12,299 bases of DNA. Source: Sulfurospirillaceae bacterium. Lineage in GTDB: Bacteria; Campylobacterota; Campylobacteria; Campylobacterales; Sulfurospirillaceae. The DNA is taken from contig JAQWCT010000057.1 in the NCBI GenBank assembly GCA_028705785.1, forward strand, positions 1 through 12,299, written 5' to 3'. Position numbers and translations under genes: made by a program. Below, piece after piece: positions 1 through 6,432 of the stretch. A model generated the notes under the pieces. It was not told the origin of the DNA. It saw nothing but the letters and a program-made list of their open reading frames with translations, and did not search any database. Numbering within the stretch: the first letter of the stretch is position 1; every line of letters starts with the position of its first letter.

Positions 1-1626
1 TTGGAACATAATCTCAGGAGCGCCATAACCGCGGAAGGCTGAACCCCAACCATGGTTGGTACAAACCGTTCGTCCATTACCACGAATATTAGGGATCATA
101 TAACCCGCTCCACCAAATTGGAAACCTCTTTGAGTTAATAAGTCACCAAATTCAGAGTAAGGACCATGATCAACACTCCAATCAGACTCTAACGCTAAGA
201 TTTTGCCATTTTTGTCTGCTGCCATTTTCATCGTTGTCCAAAAAGGTGATCGTTTTCCCGTATAAGTGATTTGTTGTTTCATATCAAATTCAAGGTACAC
301 AGGTCTGCCTGTCGCAAGGGTTGCAACCCCAAGTAGTCCTTCCATCGTTGGGCTAAATTTATAACCAAAAGTAGCCCCCGTATTGTTTTGGACGATAAAG
401 ACATCTTCAGCTTTCATACCCACACCCTCTGCAATCATCAAAGCATGAAAGTGAAGCGCAATACTTTTTGAGTGAACAATCAATTTTCCCTCATCATTAA
501 CATACGCAAACCCAACATCAGGCTCTAGCGGTAAGTGCGGTTGTCGTTGTGTATAGAAGCTATCTTCTACCACAAAAGGTGCTTCTTTCATGATAGTGCT
601 GGTTTCAGCCCCTTTGCTGATGTGATTGGTAAAGTATACATTTGGAGTACCTGGGTGAATTTCAATGGCATCATCTGCCATCGCGTCAGGTGCGTTCATA
701 TAAGCTGGTAACACTTCGAGCTCCACTTTGACTTTGTCAACACCCGCATGAGCAGCTTTTTCGTTTTCAGCGAGGACAATCGCGATAGCATCGCCGTATT
801 GGAAGATTTTTTTATCATTCAAAATCGGTCTATCGAGTCCATCACCCTTATTGGTAGGAAACGCCAAACCATTGATGCGGTTGGTTCCTTTGACATCTTT
901 ATAGGTAAGAACTGCCACGACGCCCGGTACTTTTTTGGCTTCTTCGGTATCAATAGATAAAATATTCGCATGAGAAACTTCGGCTTGAACGAGTTTGGCA
1001 TGAAGGGTATTGGAGGGAAGTTTCAACCCTAAATCGGCACCAAAATCCCATGTTCCCATGACTTTTGCCATAGCAGAAGGTCGAATATAAGACGAGCCAA
1101 CCAACGATGCGCCCTCAGGTATTTTTTTCCAAAAATCTTTAACAGATAGTTCGCCTCTTACGATTTTTGCTGCGTCCATCACAGCGTCAACGAGAGGTTT
1201 GTATCCTGTACAGCGACAAAGGTTTTTATTTTTTTGGAACCAGTCTCGCACTTCTTCACGCGTTGGGTTGTTTTTTTGTTCTAGTAGCGCTTTGGCAGAG
1301 ACGATGAAACCTGGGGTACAATAACCACATTGTGCGCCACCATGTACCATCCATGCAATTTGAAGTGGGTGAAGATTGTCTTTCGTTCCCACACCTTCAA
1401 TTGTGATAATGACATCATTATCTTCAACTTTTTTCATCTTAGTGATGCACGCTCGAACGAGTTTATTATTGAGAATAACAGTACATGTGCCACACTCACC
1501 GCTACCACAACCAACTTTTGTTCCTGTAAGTCCTAGTTGTTTTCTAAGGACATCCGATAACTTTTCTTCTGCTTCTGTCACCAAAGTTGTTTTGGCGCCA
1601 TTGATGATTAATGTTCTTTTTAACAT
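1..1626 (-). CDS. mop: Molybdenum-dependent aldehyde oxidoreductase (Mop-like, xanthine oxidase family), C-terminus beyond the window
   Basis: This enzyme family oxidises aldehydes to carboxylic acids, passing electrons from a molybdopterin-cytosine-dinucleotide site through two [2Fe-2S] clusters. Starting at the ATG at 1626 (GAGG seven bases upstream), 542 codons stay open to the window edge. Residues 1-80 are a plant-type ferredoxin domain with C40, C45, C48 and C60. Residues about 85-160 are the second [2Fe-2S] domain with C100, C103, C137 and C139. After a linker the large molybdenum-binding domain begins near residue 190, and the visible part ends just after a GSAFRGYGAPE motif. The eight cysteines sit at the same numbers I remember for Desulfovibrio gigas Mop (about 907 residues), and the alignment by eye is close throughout. 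The three-domain single-chain form separates it from multi-subunit xanthine dehydrogenases. The catalytic Glu lies outside the window, so completeness cannot be judged. Substrate is unknown. Confidence 0.93.
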   Translation of the reverse strand, partial: MLKRTLIINGAKTTLVTEAEEKLSDVLRKQLGLTGTKVGCGSGECGTCTVILNNKLVRACITKMKKVEDNDVIITIEGVGTKDNLHPLQIAWMVHGGAQCGYCTPGFIVSAKALLEQKNNPTREEVRDWFQKNKNLCRCTGYKPLVDAVMDAAKIVRGELSVKDFWKKIPEGASLVGSSYIRPSAMAKVMGTWDFGADLGLKLPSNTLHAKLVQAEVSHANILSIDTEEAKKVPGVVAVLTYKDVKGTNRINGLAFPTNKGDGLDRPILNDKKIFQYGDAIAIVLAENEKAAHAGVDKVKVELEVLPAYMNAPDAMADDAIEIHPGTPNVYFTNHISKGAETSTIMKEAPFVVEDSFYTQRQPHLPLEPDVGFAYVNDEGKLIVHSKSIALHFHALMIAEGVGMKAEDVFIVQNNTGATFGYKFSPTMEGLLGVATLATGRPVYLEFDMKQQITYTGKRSPFWTTMKMAADKNGKILALESDWSVDHGPYSEFGDLLTQRGFQFGGAGYMIPNIRGNGRTVCTNHGWGSAFRGYGAPEIMFQ

Positions 1627-1654
1627 GTTTTTACCTCATAAAATATTGTTTGCA

Positions 1655-1674
1655 ATTCCTTACATGTAAGGAAT
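1655..1674. promoter_or_regulatory. 20-bp perfect palindrome in the mop 5' region
   Basis: ATTCC, TTACATGTAA and GGAAT together form a perfect dyad 29-48 bases upstream of the mop ATG. The core matches the TTTACATGTAAA palindrome found elsewhere in the window, except that C/G replaces the outer T/A pair. It could be an operator, an mRNA hairpin in the leader, or a member of the dispersed palindrome family. Confidence 0.5.
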
Positions 1675-1693
1675 ATGCAAAAATGGCATATTC
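1671..1693. promoter_or_regulatory. Operator-like dyad 1 upstream of mop
   Basis: GAATATGC (1671-1678) and GCATATTC (1686-1693) are perfect 8-bp inverted arms around a 7-bp spacer. The dyad lies just downstream of a candidate minus-strand -10 box, TATAAG (1698 down to 1693). A protein bound here would cover the likely transcription start and repress. The regulator is unknown. Confidence 0.5.
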
Positions 1694-1734
1694 TTATACA
1701 TAAGCTTTTGGAAAATCTCATTTTGAATGCCTGA

Positions 1735-1755
1735 AATATGTATTTTTTGCATATT
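1735..1755. promoter_or_regulatory. Operator-like dyad 2 upstream of mop
   Basis: AATATG (1735-1740) and CATATT (1750-1755) are inverted arms with a 9-base spacer, the same half-sites and spacing as dyad 1. The two dyads are 63 bp apart start to start, about six helical turns, so proteins bound to both would face the same side of the DNA. Confidence 0.5.
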
Positions 1756-2001
1756 ACCTAACAAGAATCGCCAAAAAACTCACCACTTTAAACCTACCAA
1801 GAAGCACATACATACATTGTACTATTCATGTGTCATCAAATATTTTTTGGCCTCCCATGATATATGTATTTTACCTATCAAAACAAAGTATATAACAGAT
1901 AAATAGCATGAATATAGCAAAGGCATCTGTCTCAAACTTTCATCAAAAAAAAATATATGCCTGAGTAATATGTCTACATGTAAAGTCCCATTTTTAACAT
2001 T

Positions 2002-2029
2002 TTGCTTATGAAAAAGTCTTTCTTATAAG
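2002..2029 (+). promoter_or_regulatory. Candidate promoter of the FIST kinase / response regulator operon
   Basis: TTGCTT (2002-2007) and TATAAG (2024-2029), 16 bp apart, make a plausible sigma-70 promoter about 55 bases upstream of the preferred kinase start. It is almost entirely covered by an imperfect 27-bp dyad (2004-2030, 11 of 13 Watson-Crick pairs), which could be an operator. Confidence 0.45.
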
Positions 2030-2084
2030 CTGCTATTGGGTATCTTTACACAACGCAACTCACATGGTGGAGGAAATCGTTCTT

Positions 2085-3974
2085 ATGAAAACATATAACT
2101 TTTGTTATGAAACAGGCTCTCTGCTAGACATCATTGATTTTGCACACTTTACCCATGAAAAAAATATTTTGGTACATATATTTTGCGGTCAAGGGCAAGA
2201 GGTATTGCAGTATATCCGTGATGTTATCCTAAGCCATATTCCCCACGCCATTTGCATTGGAACGACCACTGATGGTGAGATATTTGGTGAGCGTATTACC
2301 ACATTGCAAACCATCATCTCCATTAGCCTTTTTGAACACACCCATCTTAAAACAGCCTACGCTCAAGATGAAGATTCATTTCAATGCGGGATGCAATTAG
2401 CTTCTGATTTGATCACTCCCAATACCAAGTTACTCATTCTTATCTCAGATGGCACGCATATGAATGCCGAAGAGTTTTTAAAAGGGGTTGAGTCTTTTGA
2501 TGCGACGATACCCATTTGCGGTGGTATGGCAGGAGATAATGGAAAGTTTGAGCAAACCTATATTTCATCCCAATACACACTCTTAAGTAAAGGCGTAGTA
2601 GGTGTCTCATTAAATTCTGATATTCTCAAAGTTGCGACAGATTATAAATTTGATTGGAAACCTATAGGGCTACAACATACCATTACTACAGTCAAAGAAA
2701 ATAGAGTTTACTCGATAGATGGTATGAAAGCCGCCGAGTTTTATGACAAATACCTCGGTAGCCGTTTTTCAAAAACAGAATTTCCCCTCATCCTTGAAAA
2801 AAATGGCATCATCATGGCAAGAGCCGTCATCGCTAAACATGAAGATGGAAGCCTAAGTTACAGTGGCAATTTTAGCGAAGGCGATAAAGTCCGCATTGGC
2901 TTTGGCGATGCCGAGTCTTTGATGAAAGACCCACAAGAAGTCTTAGAAAACTTACATGCCATCAATGTTGAAACATTTTTTATTTTTTCTTGTATGGCAC
3001 GAAGAAGGTTTATGCCTTTTTTAATCAAACTGGGTATTGGGTCTTTTTCAAAAATAGCCGCAACCTCAGGATTTTTTACCTACTCAGAATTTTACCACCA
3101 AAATGGACACAACAAACTCCTCAATCAAACACTGACCGTTGTTGCCTTAAGTGAGTCCACACAGAGTGTTCCTGCTTTCAAAATCACGAATAAAGAGGAA
3201 ACTAAAAAAGACACTTCTTATTCTAAAACCATTCAATCATTGACGCATTTAATCGAACAAAGTGCGAGGGATTATGATGAGCAGTCCAAACGCTTAGAAC
3301 AGCAGATGGATTATTCGAACACACTTTTGGCATCCCACAAGCAGTTTTTACGCTATACGGTACACGAGATGAATTCTCCACTGAGTGTCATCATGGGTAA
3401 TATCGAACTACACGAGATGGAATTTGGGAAAAGTGTTTATTTGGAAAATATCGAAGTTGCCGTTAAAAATATTTTTTCGATGTATGATGATTTGAGTTAT
3501 TTGGTGAGAAAAGACCATATTAACTATGTGAAACGCCCTATTGATTTGGTTGATTATATCCGGTCTCGCATCGACTTTTTTGCACAAGTTGCCGACAAAG
3601 CAAAATCCATGTTTCTCTTTGAAAGCAATTGCAATGAAGCCTACATCTTATTTAATGAGACAAAATTGCAACGCATCATCGACAACAACTTGACCAATGC
3701 TATCAAATATACATTTGAGCATGAAAAAATTATCGTTTCTATCGTCAAAGATGCAGATAGCTGTCATTTTTGTATCGCGTCGCATTCGCGAAAAATTCAA
3801 AAACCCGAAAAAATCTTTGAAGAATACTACCGTGAAGAACAAGCACAAGACGGCTTTGGGCTCGGACTCAATCTTGTTAAAAGAATCTGTAAGGAAGAAA
3901 AAGTGAAAATTACACTGCATTCAGATGAAGCTATTACATCCTTTTCATACCAATTTAAAGTTGAGAACGCATGA
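2085..3974 (+). CDS. FIST-domain sensor histidine kinase, cytoplasmic
   Basis: This is the sensor of a two-component system. From the ATG at 2085 it has 629 residues. I prefer this start because GGAGG (2069-2073) precedes it, whereas the in-frame ATG at 2064 has no ribosome binding site. Residues about 25-355 resemble FIST_N plus FIST_C, a soluble sensor module proposed to bind small ligands such as amino acids; no transmembrane segment is visible. A charged helical linker (about 370-415) leads to the HisKA-like H-box VHEMNSPL with phospho-acceptor H427. The ATPase domain has an N-box (NNLTNA, N535 and N538) and a G2 box (GFGLGL from G590). The G1 box, normally DxGxG, reads IASHSRKI (S566, S568), so adenine-contacting residues differ from the norm. 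The stop overlaps the regulator start by ATGA, indicating translational coupling. FIST assignment is by resemblance; the kinase assignment is firm. Confidence 0.9.
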   Translation: MKTYNFCYETGSLLDIIDFAHFTHEKNILVHIFCGQGQEVLQYIRDVILSHIPHAICIGTTTDGEIFGERITTLQTIISISLFEHTHLKTAYAQDEDSFQCGMQLASDLITPNTKLLILISDGTHMNAEEFLKGVESFDATIPICGGMAGDNGKFEQTYISSQYTLLSKGVVGVSLNSDILKVATDYKFDWKPIGLQHTITTVKENRVYSIDGMKAAEFYDKYLGSRFSKTEFPLILEKNGIIMARAVIAKHEDGSLSYSGNFSEGDKVRIGFGDAESLMKDPQEVLENLHAINVETFFIFSCMARRRFMPFLIKLGIGSFSKIAATSGFFTYSEFYHQNGHNKLLNQTLTVVALSESTQSVPAFKITNKEETKKDTSYSKTIQSLTHLIEQSARDYDEQSKRLEQQMDYSNTLLASHKQFLRYTVHEMNSPLSVIMGNIELHEMEFGKSVYLENIEVAVKNIFSMYDDLSYLVRKDHINYVKRPIDLVDYIRSRIDFFAQVADKAKSMFLFESNCNEAYILFNETKLQRIIDNNLTNAIKYTFEHEKIIVSIVKDADSCHFCIASHSRKIQKPEKIFEEYYREEQAQDGFGLGLNLVKRICKEEKVKITLHSDEAITSFSYQFKVENA

Positions 3975-4639
3975 AAATTTTACTCCTAGAAGATGACATT
4001 CTCCTCAACGAATCAATCACAAAGTACCTTACAACCATCGGTCACGCCATTACTTCGGTCAGAGATGGCAATGTCTGTTTAGAAGTTTTGGAAAAAGAAA
4101 AGTTTGACTTGCTCGTCTTTGACATCAATGTCCCCAACATCGATGGACTGAGCATTTTAGAAATATTGCACACCCAAAAAAAAATCATACCCATCATTTT
4201 TATCTCAACGCTCATTGACATTGAAGACATATCAAGAGCTTTTGAACTGGGGTGCTATGACTATTTGAAAAAACCGTTTCATTTAAAAGAACTCAATCTC
4301 AGAATTGATAGAATTTCCAAAACCGCCAAGAAAGATATGCATCACAAAACACTCTCCGCCTCTTATAGCTTTGATTGTGACACGATGACGCTCTATTTTC
4401 ATGAAGAACCCCAAGTCCTATCCAAACGACAACTTCAGATTATTCAATTTTTCGCACATAACCGAGGATTTGTCTGTAGCTACAACATGTTTAGAGAAAG
4501 CGTCTGGCATGATTGCGATATAGATGTTGACGACGCAACCATCCGAGCAGAAATCAATCGCCTAAAAAATAATTTAAAAGAAGATTTTATCATCAACATT
4601 AGAGGTATCGGATATATGGTAAAAGTGCCTTCGCTTTAG
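3971..4639 (+). CDS. OmpR/PhoB-family response regulator
   Basis: This 222-residue transcription regulator is the evident partner of the upstream kinase, whose last codons it overlaps by four bases. The receiver domain (about 1-115) has the acidic pair D8/D9, phospho-acceptor D51 in the FDINVPN strand, S79 in place of the common Thr, and K101 before a proline, so it should be phosphorylated normally. Residues about 130-222 form a winged-helix DNA-binding domain with the typical C-terminal IRGIGYMVK hairpin. The sequence resembles the short OmpR-type regulators common in Campylobacterota. Its targets are not known. The divergent mop gene and its own promoter are natural candidates, but the dyads there are inverted repeats while OmpR-type regulators usually bind direct repeats, so this link is weak. 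Confidence 0.93.
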   Translation: MKILLLEDDILLNESITKYLTTIGHAITSVRDGNVCLEVLEKEKFDLLVFDINVPNIDGLSILEILHTQKKIIPIIFISTLIDIEDISRAFELGCYDYLKKPFHLKELNLRIDRISKTAKKDMHHKTLSASYSFDCDTMTLYFHEEPQVLSKRQLQIIQFFAHNRGFVCSYNMFRESVWHDCDIDVDDATIRAEINRLKNNLKEDFIINIRGIGYMVKVPSL

Positions 4640-4641
4640 TT

Positions 4642-4653
4642 TTTACATGTAAA
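4642..4653. repeat. TTTACATGTAAA palindrome, copy after the response regulator
   Basis: Exact 12-bp palindrome beginning two bases after the regulator stop codon. There is no T-tract behind it, so a terminator role is not supported. It belongs to the same family as the copies at 5372, 6372, 8198 and 8356. Confidence 0.75.
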
Positions 4654-4673
4654 CATTCTGTTTGCGGTTTTAC

Positions 4674-4703
4674 TGATACAAAATTCCCAATCTTCGCTAT
4701 AAT
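4674..4703 (+). promoter_or_regulatory. Promoter giving a probably leaderless mntA-hepT transcript
   Basis: A perfect TATAAT lies at 4698-4703, with a weak -35-like TGATAC at 4674-4679 (18 bp spacing). The coding ATG begins at 4710, only six bases after the -10 box, so transcription should start at or within a base or two of the ATG. No Shine-Dalgarno sequence precedes the ATG, which fits a leaderless mRNA. Confidence 0.6.
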
Positions 4704-4709
4704 TTTTGT

Positions 4710-5018
4710 ATGAAAAAAGAAACTATTCTGCAAGAGCTGAAAAGCTTAAAAAATCATTACTTACCTGAGGGTTTTGTCATCGAAGGCTTGTTTGGTTCAT
4801 ACGCTCGTGATGAAGCAGATGAGACAAGCGACATCGACATTCTCATCGAAGCCAAACCCTCTTTTGTCGAACGCTACGGCATCAAATCAATTGAGCGAAT
4901 CGAAGAAATCAAAAAAGAGATAAGTTCTATTTTTGGAGTTTCCGTTGATTTAGCAGACAAAACAGGCATGGGGAAAACTGCTCAAAAATTCATTATCGAT
5001 AGAACGATTTATGTCTAA
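4710..5018 (+). CDS. mntA: MntA-type minimal nucleotidyltransferase, antitoxin of the HepT/MntA system
   Basis: This 102-residue protein has the minimal nucleotidyltransferase fold with the full GSX10DXD signature: G29-S30, then D41 and D43, and a probable third catalytic Asp at D80 in SVDLAD. In characterised HepT/MntA systems the MNT protein adds AMP units from ATP to a tyrosine of the HEPN toxin and so inactivates it; I infer the same here because a HEPN gene with the target motif follows directly, overlapping by 8 bases. All active-site residues appear intact, so this is likely a working antitoxin. Expression is probably from the TATAAT just upstream, without a leader. The order is antitoxin first. 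The pair sits next to the AT-rich cassette-like region, a common setting for mobile toxin-antitoxin modules. Confidence 0.88.
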   Translation: MKKETILQELKSLKNHYLPEGFVIEGLFGSYARDEADETSDIDILIEAKPSFVERYGIKSIERIEEIKKEISSIFGVSVDLADKTGMGKTAQKFIIDRTIYV

Positions 5019-5370
5019 AGAAGTTATCAGCAAAATCTATTTGATTCTTGAAAAGATAGAATACATTGAAGCGATTGTTTTAAATGCTGGTACTATTACC
5101 AACGCTTTGCATGACCTTACAACCTATCGCCCCGCTATTTTAATGCACCTAACTTCCATCGCTGAACAATTTGATAAAATCCGTAAATCTTCTGAGAGCA
5201 CTTTGCTTGAACATTTTGAGACAGAAGATATTAAAGGTATTTACGATGTCCGAAACTACATCGCTCATGACTACGAAGGTGTCAATCTTGCTATCATTGA
5301 GTGGATTATAAGGCATATTTTGCCAAAATTTAAAGAGCAGTGTTCGAAGATTATTAAAGTAGATATATAA
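5011..5370 (+). CDS. hepT: HepT-type HEPN ribonuclease toxin
   Basis: This 119-residue, mostly helical protein carries the HEPN active-site motif R-X4-H-X-Y as R81, H86 and Y88 (RNYIAHDY). In the family R and H are needed for RNA cleavage, and the Tyr is the residue AMPylated by the partner MntA. Its ATG lies inside the end of mntA (8-base overlap) and no good ribosome binding site is visible, so translation is probably coupled to the antitoxin, which would keep toxin levels below antitoxin. Length is normal for the family (DUF86-like). It is followed at once by a TTTACATGTAAA palindrome and a probable terminator. RNA target is unknown. Confidence 0.88.
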   Translation: MSKEVISKIYLILEKIEYIEAIVLNAGTITNALHDLTTYRPAILMHLTSIAEQFDKIRKSSESTLLEHFETEDIKGIYDVRNYIAHDYEGVNLAIIEWIIRHILPKFKEQCSKIIKVDI

Positions 5371-5371
5371 G

Positions 5372-5385
5372 CTTTACATGTAAAG
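5372..5385. repeat. CTTTACATGTAAAG palindrome, copy after hepT
   Basis: Exact 14-bp palindrome two bases after the hepT stop. It is followed by AAAA and, eight bases later, by AAAAGTTAAAAGTTT. The same composite occurs exactly 1000 bp further on at 6372-6415. Confidence 0.75.
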
Positions 5386-5396
5386 AAAAATATTGT

Positions 5397-5427
5397 AAAA
5401 AGTTAAAAGTTTAACTTGAATTTTTTG
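5397..5427. repeat. Left terminal inverted repeat of the orphan membrane gene module
   Basis: AAAAAGTTAAAAGTTTA (5397-5413) is the exact reverse complement of TAAACTTTTAACTTTTT (6310-6326). The similarity continues inward: both ends show CAAAAAA facing the gene (5421-5427 read on the minus strand, and 6292-6298). The repeat includes the stop codon of the enclosed gene (5411-5413). Confidence 0.6.
5400..5426. terminator. Probable bidirectional intrinsic terminator between hepT and the convergent membrane gene
   Basis: AAGTTAAA (5400-5407) and TTTAACTT (5410-5417) form an AT-only stem, followed on the plus strand by GAA and six T's (5421-5426), and on the minus strand by TTT. It sits exactly between two convergent genes. 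The stem is weak because it has few G/C pairs, so efficiency is uncertain. Confidence 0.5.
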
Positions 5428-6256
5428 TACTTTTTTCTTCATTATTTTTAATTTTTTTATAAAATATCAAGATACCAATCAAAAGGAATGGTACCATTAT
5501 TATTGTATTATTAAAATATCCTAAATTCAGCAAGGATATGAGCTCATTTGTCAAACGAACACTCCCTAGCATAGCAGAAATAGAAAAAGCCAACAATAAC
5601 CACCCACCTGAATGTATAGAAAGACTTCGGTTTCTGAATAAAACATCCATTGCAATAAGAAAGCTAAGAGCATAGAAAATTGCTAAAAAAGCTCCTGCTA
5701 AGCCTCTATACATAGAGCCAAATATAATCTTATTTTTACCATTGTCATGAGCAAATTCAATTGATGGTATATTTGCAATTCGTATTCTTGGCTTTTGAAA
5801 AACGGGAACTTGTTCAGAAGTTAATAAAGAAATTGTTATAGAATCATTTGAATTTAAGAGCAATGGATTAATGTAACATACATTATTGTGTAAAGAGATA
5901 TTTGGATTTAAATCTCTTGGTGTTGTTTCGTTAATTCTAAATTTTCGTATTTTTACTTCTTCAGAAACTTTAAATTCTATTGGGCTTTCAAAATCAGTGA
6001 TCATAATAGGTTTTGACCCATTATTAGTAATCTTCAATACTGTCAAATAGGGAGTTTTAATTTCTTGATCATCAATCATTATTTTTAAATTTAAAGCAGA
6101 AACATTACCAAGATCAGTTGGCTGTAAAGCTGTAACTGAAATAATTTCCATTTTTAGTGAATGAGAATTTTGATCGTTATTCCAAATCCAAAAAGTAAAA
6201 ATAAGCCCTATAACTGTTACTATAGTACCTAATGCACCCCAATTTAATTGTCTCAT
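5411..6256 (-). CDS. Unrecognised AT-rich membrane protein, single gene inside an inverted-repeat module
   Basis: I do not recognise this 281-residue protein. It starts at the ATG at 6256, with GGAG five bases upstream. One hydrophobic segment lies at about 8-25. A polar domain at about 26-185 is rich in beta-like strands with Asn, Ile and Ser (LTVLKITNNGSKPI is typical of an immunoglobulin-like or CARDB-like fold, but this is only an impression). Three further hydrophobic segments lie at about 186-208, 217-237 and 248-268, followed by a Lys- and Glu-rich tail. The polar domain is probably outside the cytoplasm if the first segment is an anchor. Base composition is clearly more AT-rich than metH or the hydrolase. 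Perfect 17-bp inverted repeats flank the gene, suggesting it came as a unit. No transposase is present. Confidence 0.8.
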   Translation of the reverse strand: MRQLNWGALGTIVTVIGLIFTFWIWNNDQNSHSLKMEIISVTALQPTDLGNVSALNLKIMIDDQEIKTPYLTVLKITNNGSKPIMITDFESPIEFKVSEEVKIRKFRINETTPRDLNPNISLHNNVCYINPLLLNSNDSITISLLTSEQVPVFQKPRIRIANIPSIEFAHDNGKNKIIFGSMYRGLAGAFLAIFYALSFLIAMDVLFRNRSLSIHSGGWLLLAFSISAMLGSVRLTNELISLLNLGYFNNTIIMVPFLLIGILIFYKKIKNNEEKSTKNSS

Positions 6257-6291
6257 TAAAACTCCATCTATTTTTGTTATAAATATTAAAA

Positions 6292-6326
6292 CAAAAAAGG
6301 GGTCGGGGCTAAACTTTTAACTTTTT
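6292..6326. repeat. Right terminal inverted repeat with GGGGTC block
   Basis: TAAACTTTTAACTTTTT (6310-6326) pairs perfectly with 5397-5413. Its inner part, CAAAAAAGGGGTC then CTAAACTTTT, recurs in degenerate form at 7969-8003 upstream of the WG-repeat gene, so both AT-rich genes carry this block on their 5' side. Confidence 0.6.
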
Positions 6327-6359
6327 CAACTATGAAATAGTGACAAACAAATACACTTA

Positions 6360-6397
6360 TCGTTTTTTATTCTTTACATGTAAAGAAAATGAAACGA
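6360..6397. repeat. 38-bp imperfect dyad centred on CTTTACATGTAAAG
   Basis: The inner TTCTTTACATGTAAAGAA (6370-6387) is a perfect 18-bp palindrome. Outer arms TCGTTT (6360-6365) and AAACGA (6392-6397) share exactly the same centre. Of 19 possible pairs 16 are Watson-Crick and one is G/T. This is the most extended version of the palindrome in the window. Confidence 0.7.
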
Positions 6398-6400
6398 CTC

Positions 6401-6415
6401 AAAAGTTAAAAGTTT
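6401..6415. repeat. Third copy of AAAAGTTAAAAGTTT, 3' of the WG-repeat gene
   Basis: Exact 15-bp match, in the same orientation, to 5398-5412. Together with the preceding CTTTACATGTAAAGAAAA (6372-6389) it repeats the composite that follows hepT. The spacer between the two parts is 11 bases here and 8 there. Confidence 0.65.
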
Positions 6416-6432
6416 TGCTCCAATTTACCTTT

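Larger units (their letters stand above)
1627..2084. other. Divergent intergenic region between mop and the kinase gene
   Basis: This 458-bp AT-rich stretch holds no convincing open reading frame. It contains two AATATG-N9-CATATT dyads and a 20-bp palindrome on the mop side, a promoter covered by a dyad on the kinase side, and a one-mismatch copy of TTTACATGTAAA at 1973-1984. The middle part (about 1760-1960) shows only short weak repeats. A small RNA here cannot be excluded, but I see no terminator that would define one. Confidence 0.7.
6257..6432. other. Intergenic module boundary with nested dyads
   Basis: This 176-bp gap separates the two AT-rich minus-strand genes. It holds, in order, a GGGGTC block, an inverted copy of the AAAAGTTAAAAGTTT repeat (6311-6325), a large dyad (6360-6397) centred on TTTACATGTAAA, and a direct copy of the repeat (6401-6415). 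The copies at 6311 and 6401 could pair across about 75 bases, extended by GGGGC/GCTCC, giving a long folded structure. No coding potential is seen. Confidence 0.65.

Noticed and set aside
748..1669. Plus-strand reading frames of 60-97 codons opposite mop
   Set aside because: They lie antisense to a clearly conserved enzyme and have no ribosome binding site or recognisable protein sequence.
1671..1800. Sigma-54 promoter for mop
   Set aside because: TGGC and TTG-like pieces exist, but none has the required GG-N10-GC spacing.
2064..2084. Kinase start at the ATG at 2064
   Set aside because: No ribosome binding site precedes it, whereas GGAGG lies between it and the ATG at 2085; the longer form is still possible.
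4642..4670. Intrinsic terminator after the response regulator
   Set aside because: The palindrome is short, AT-rich and not followed by a T-tract.
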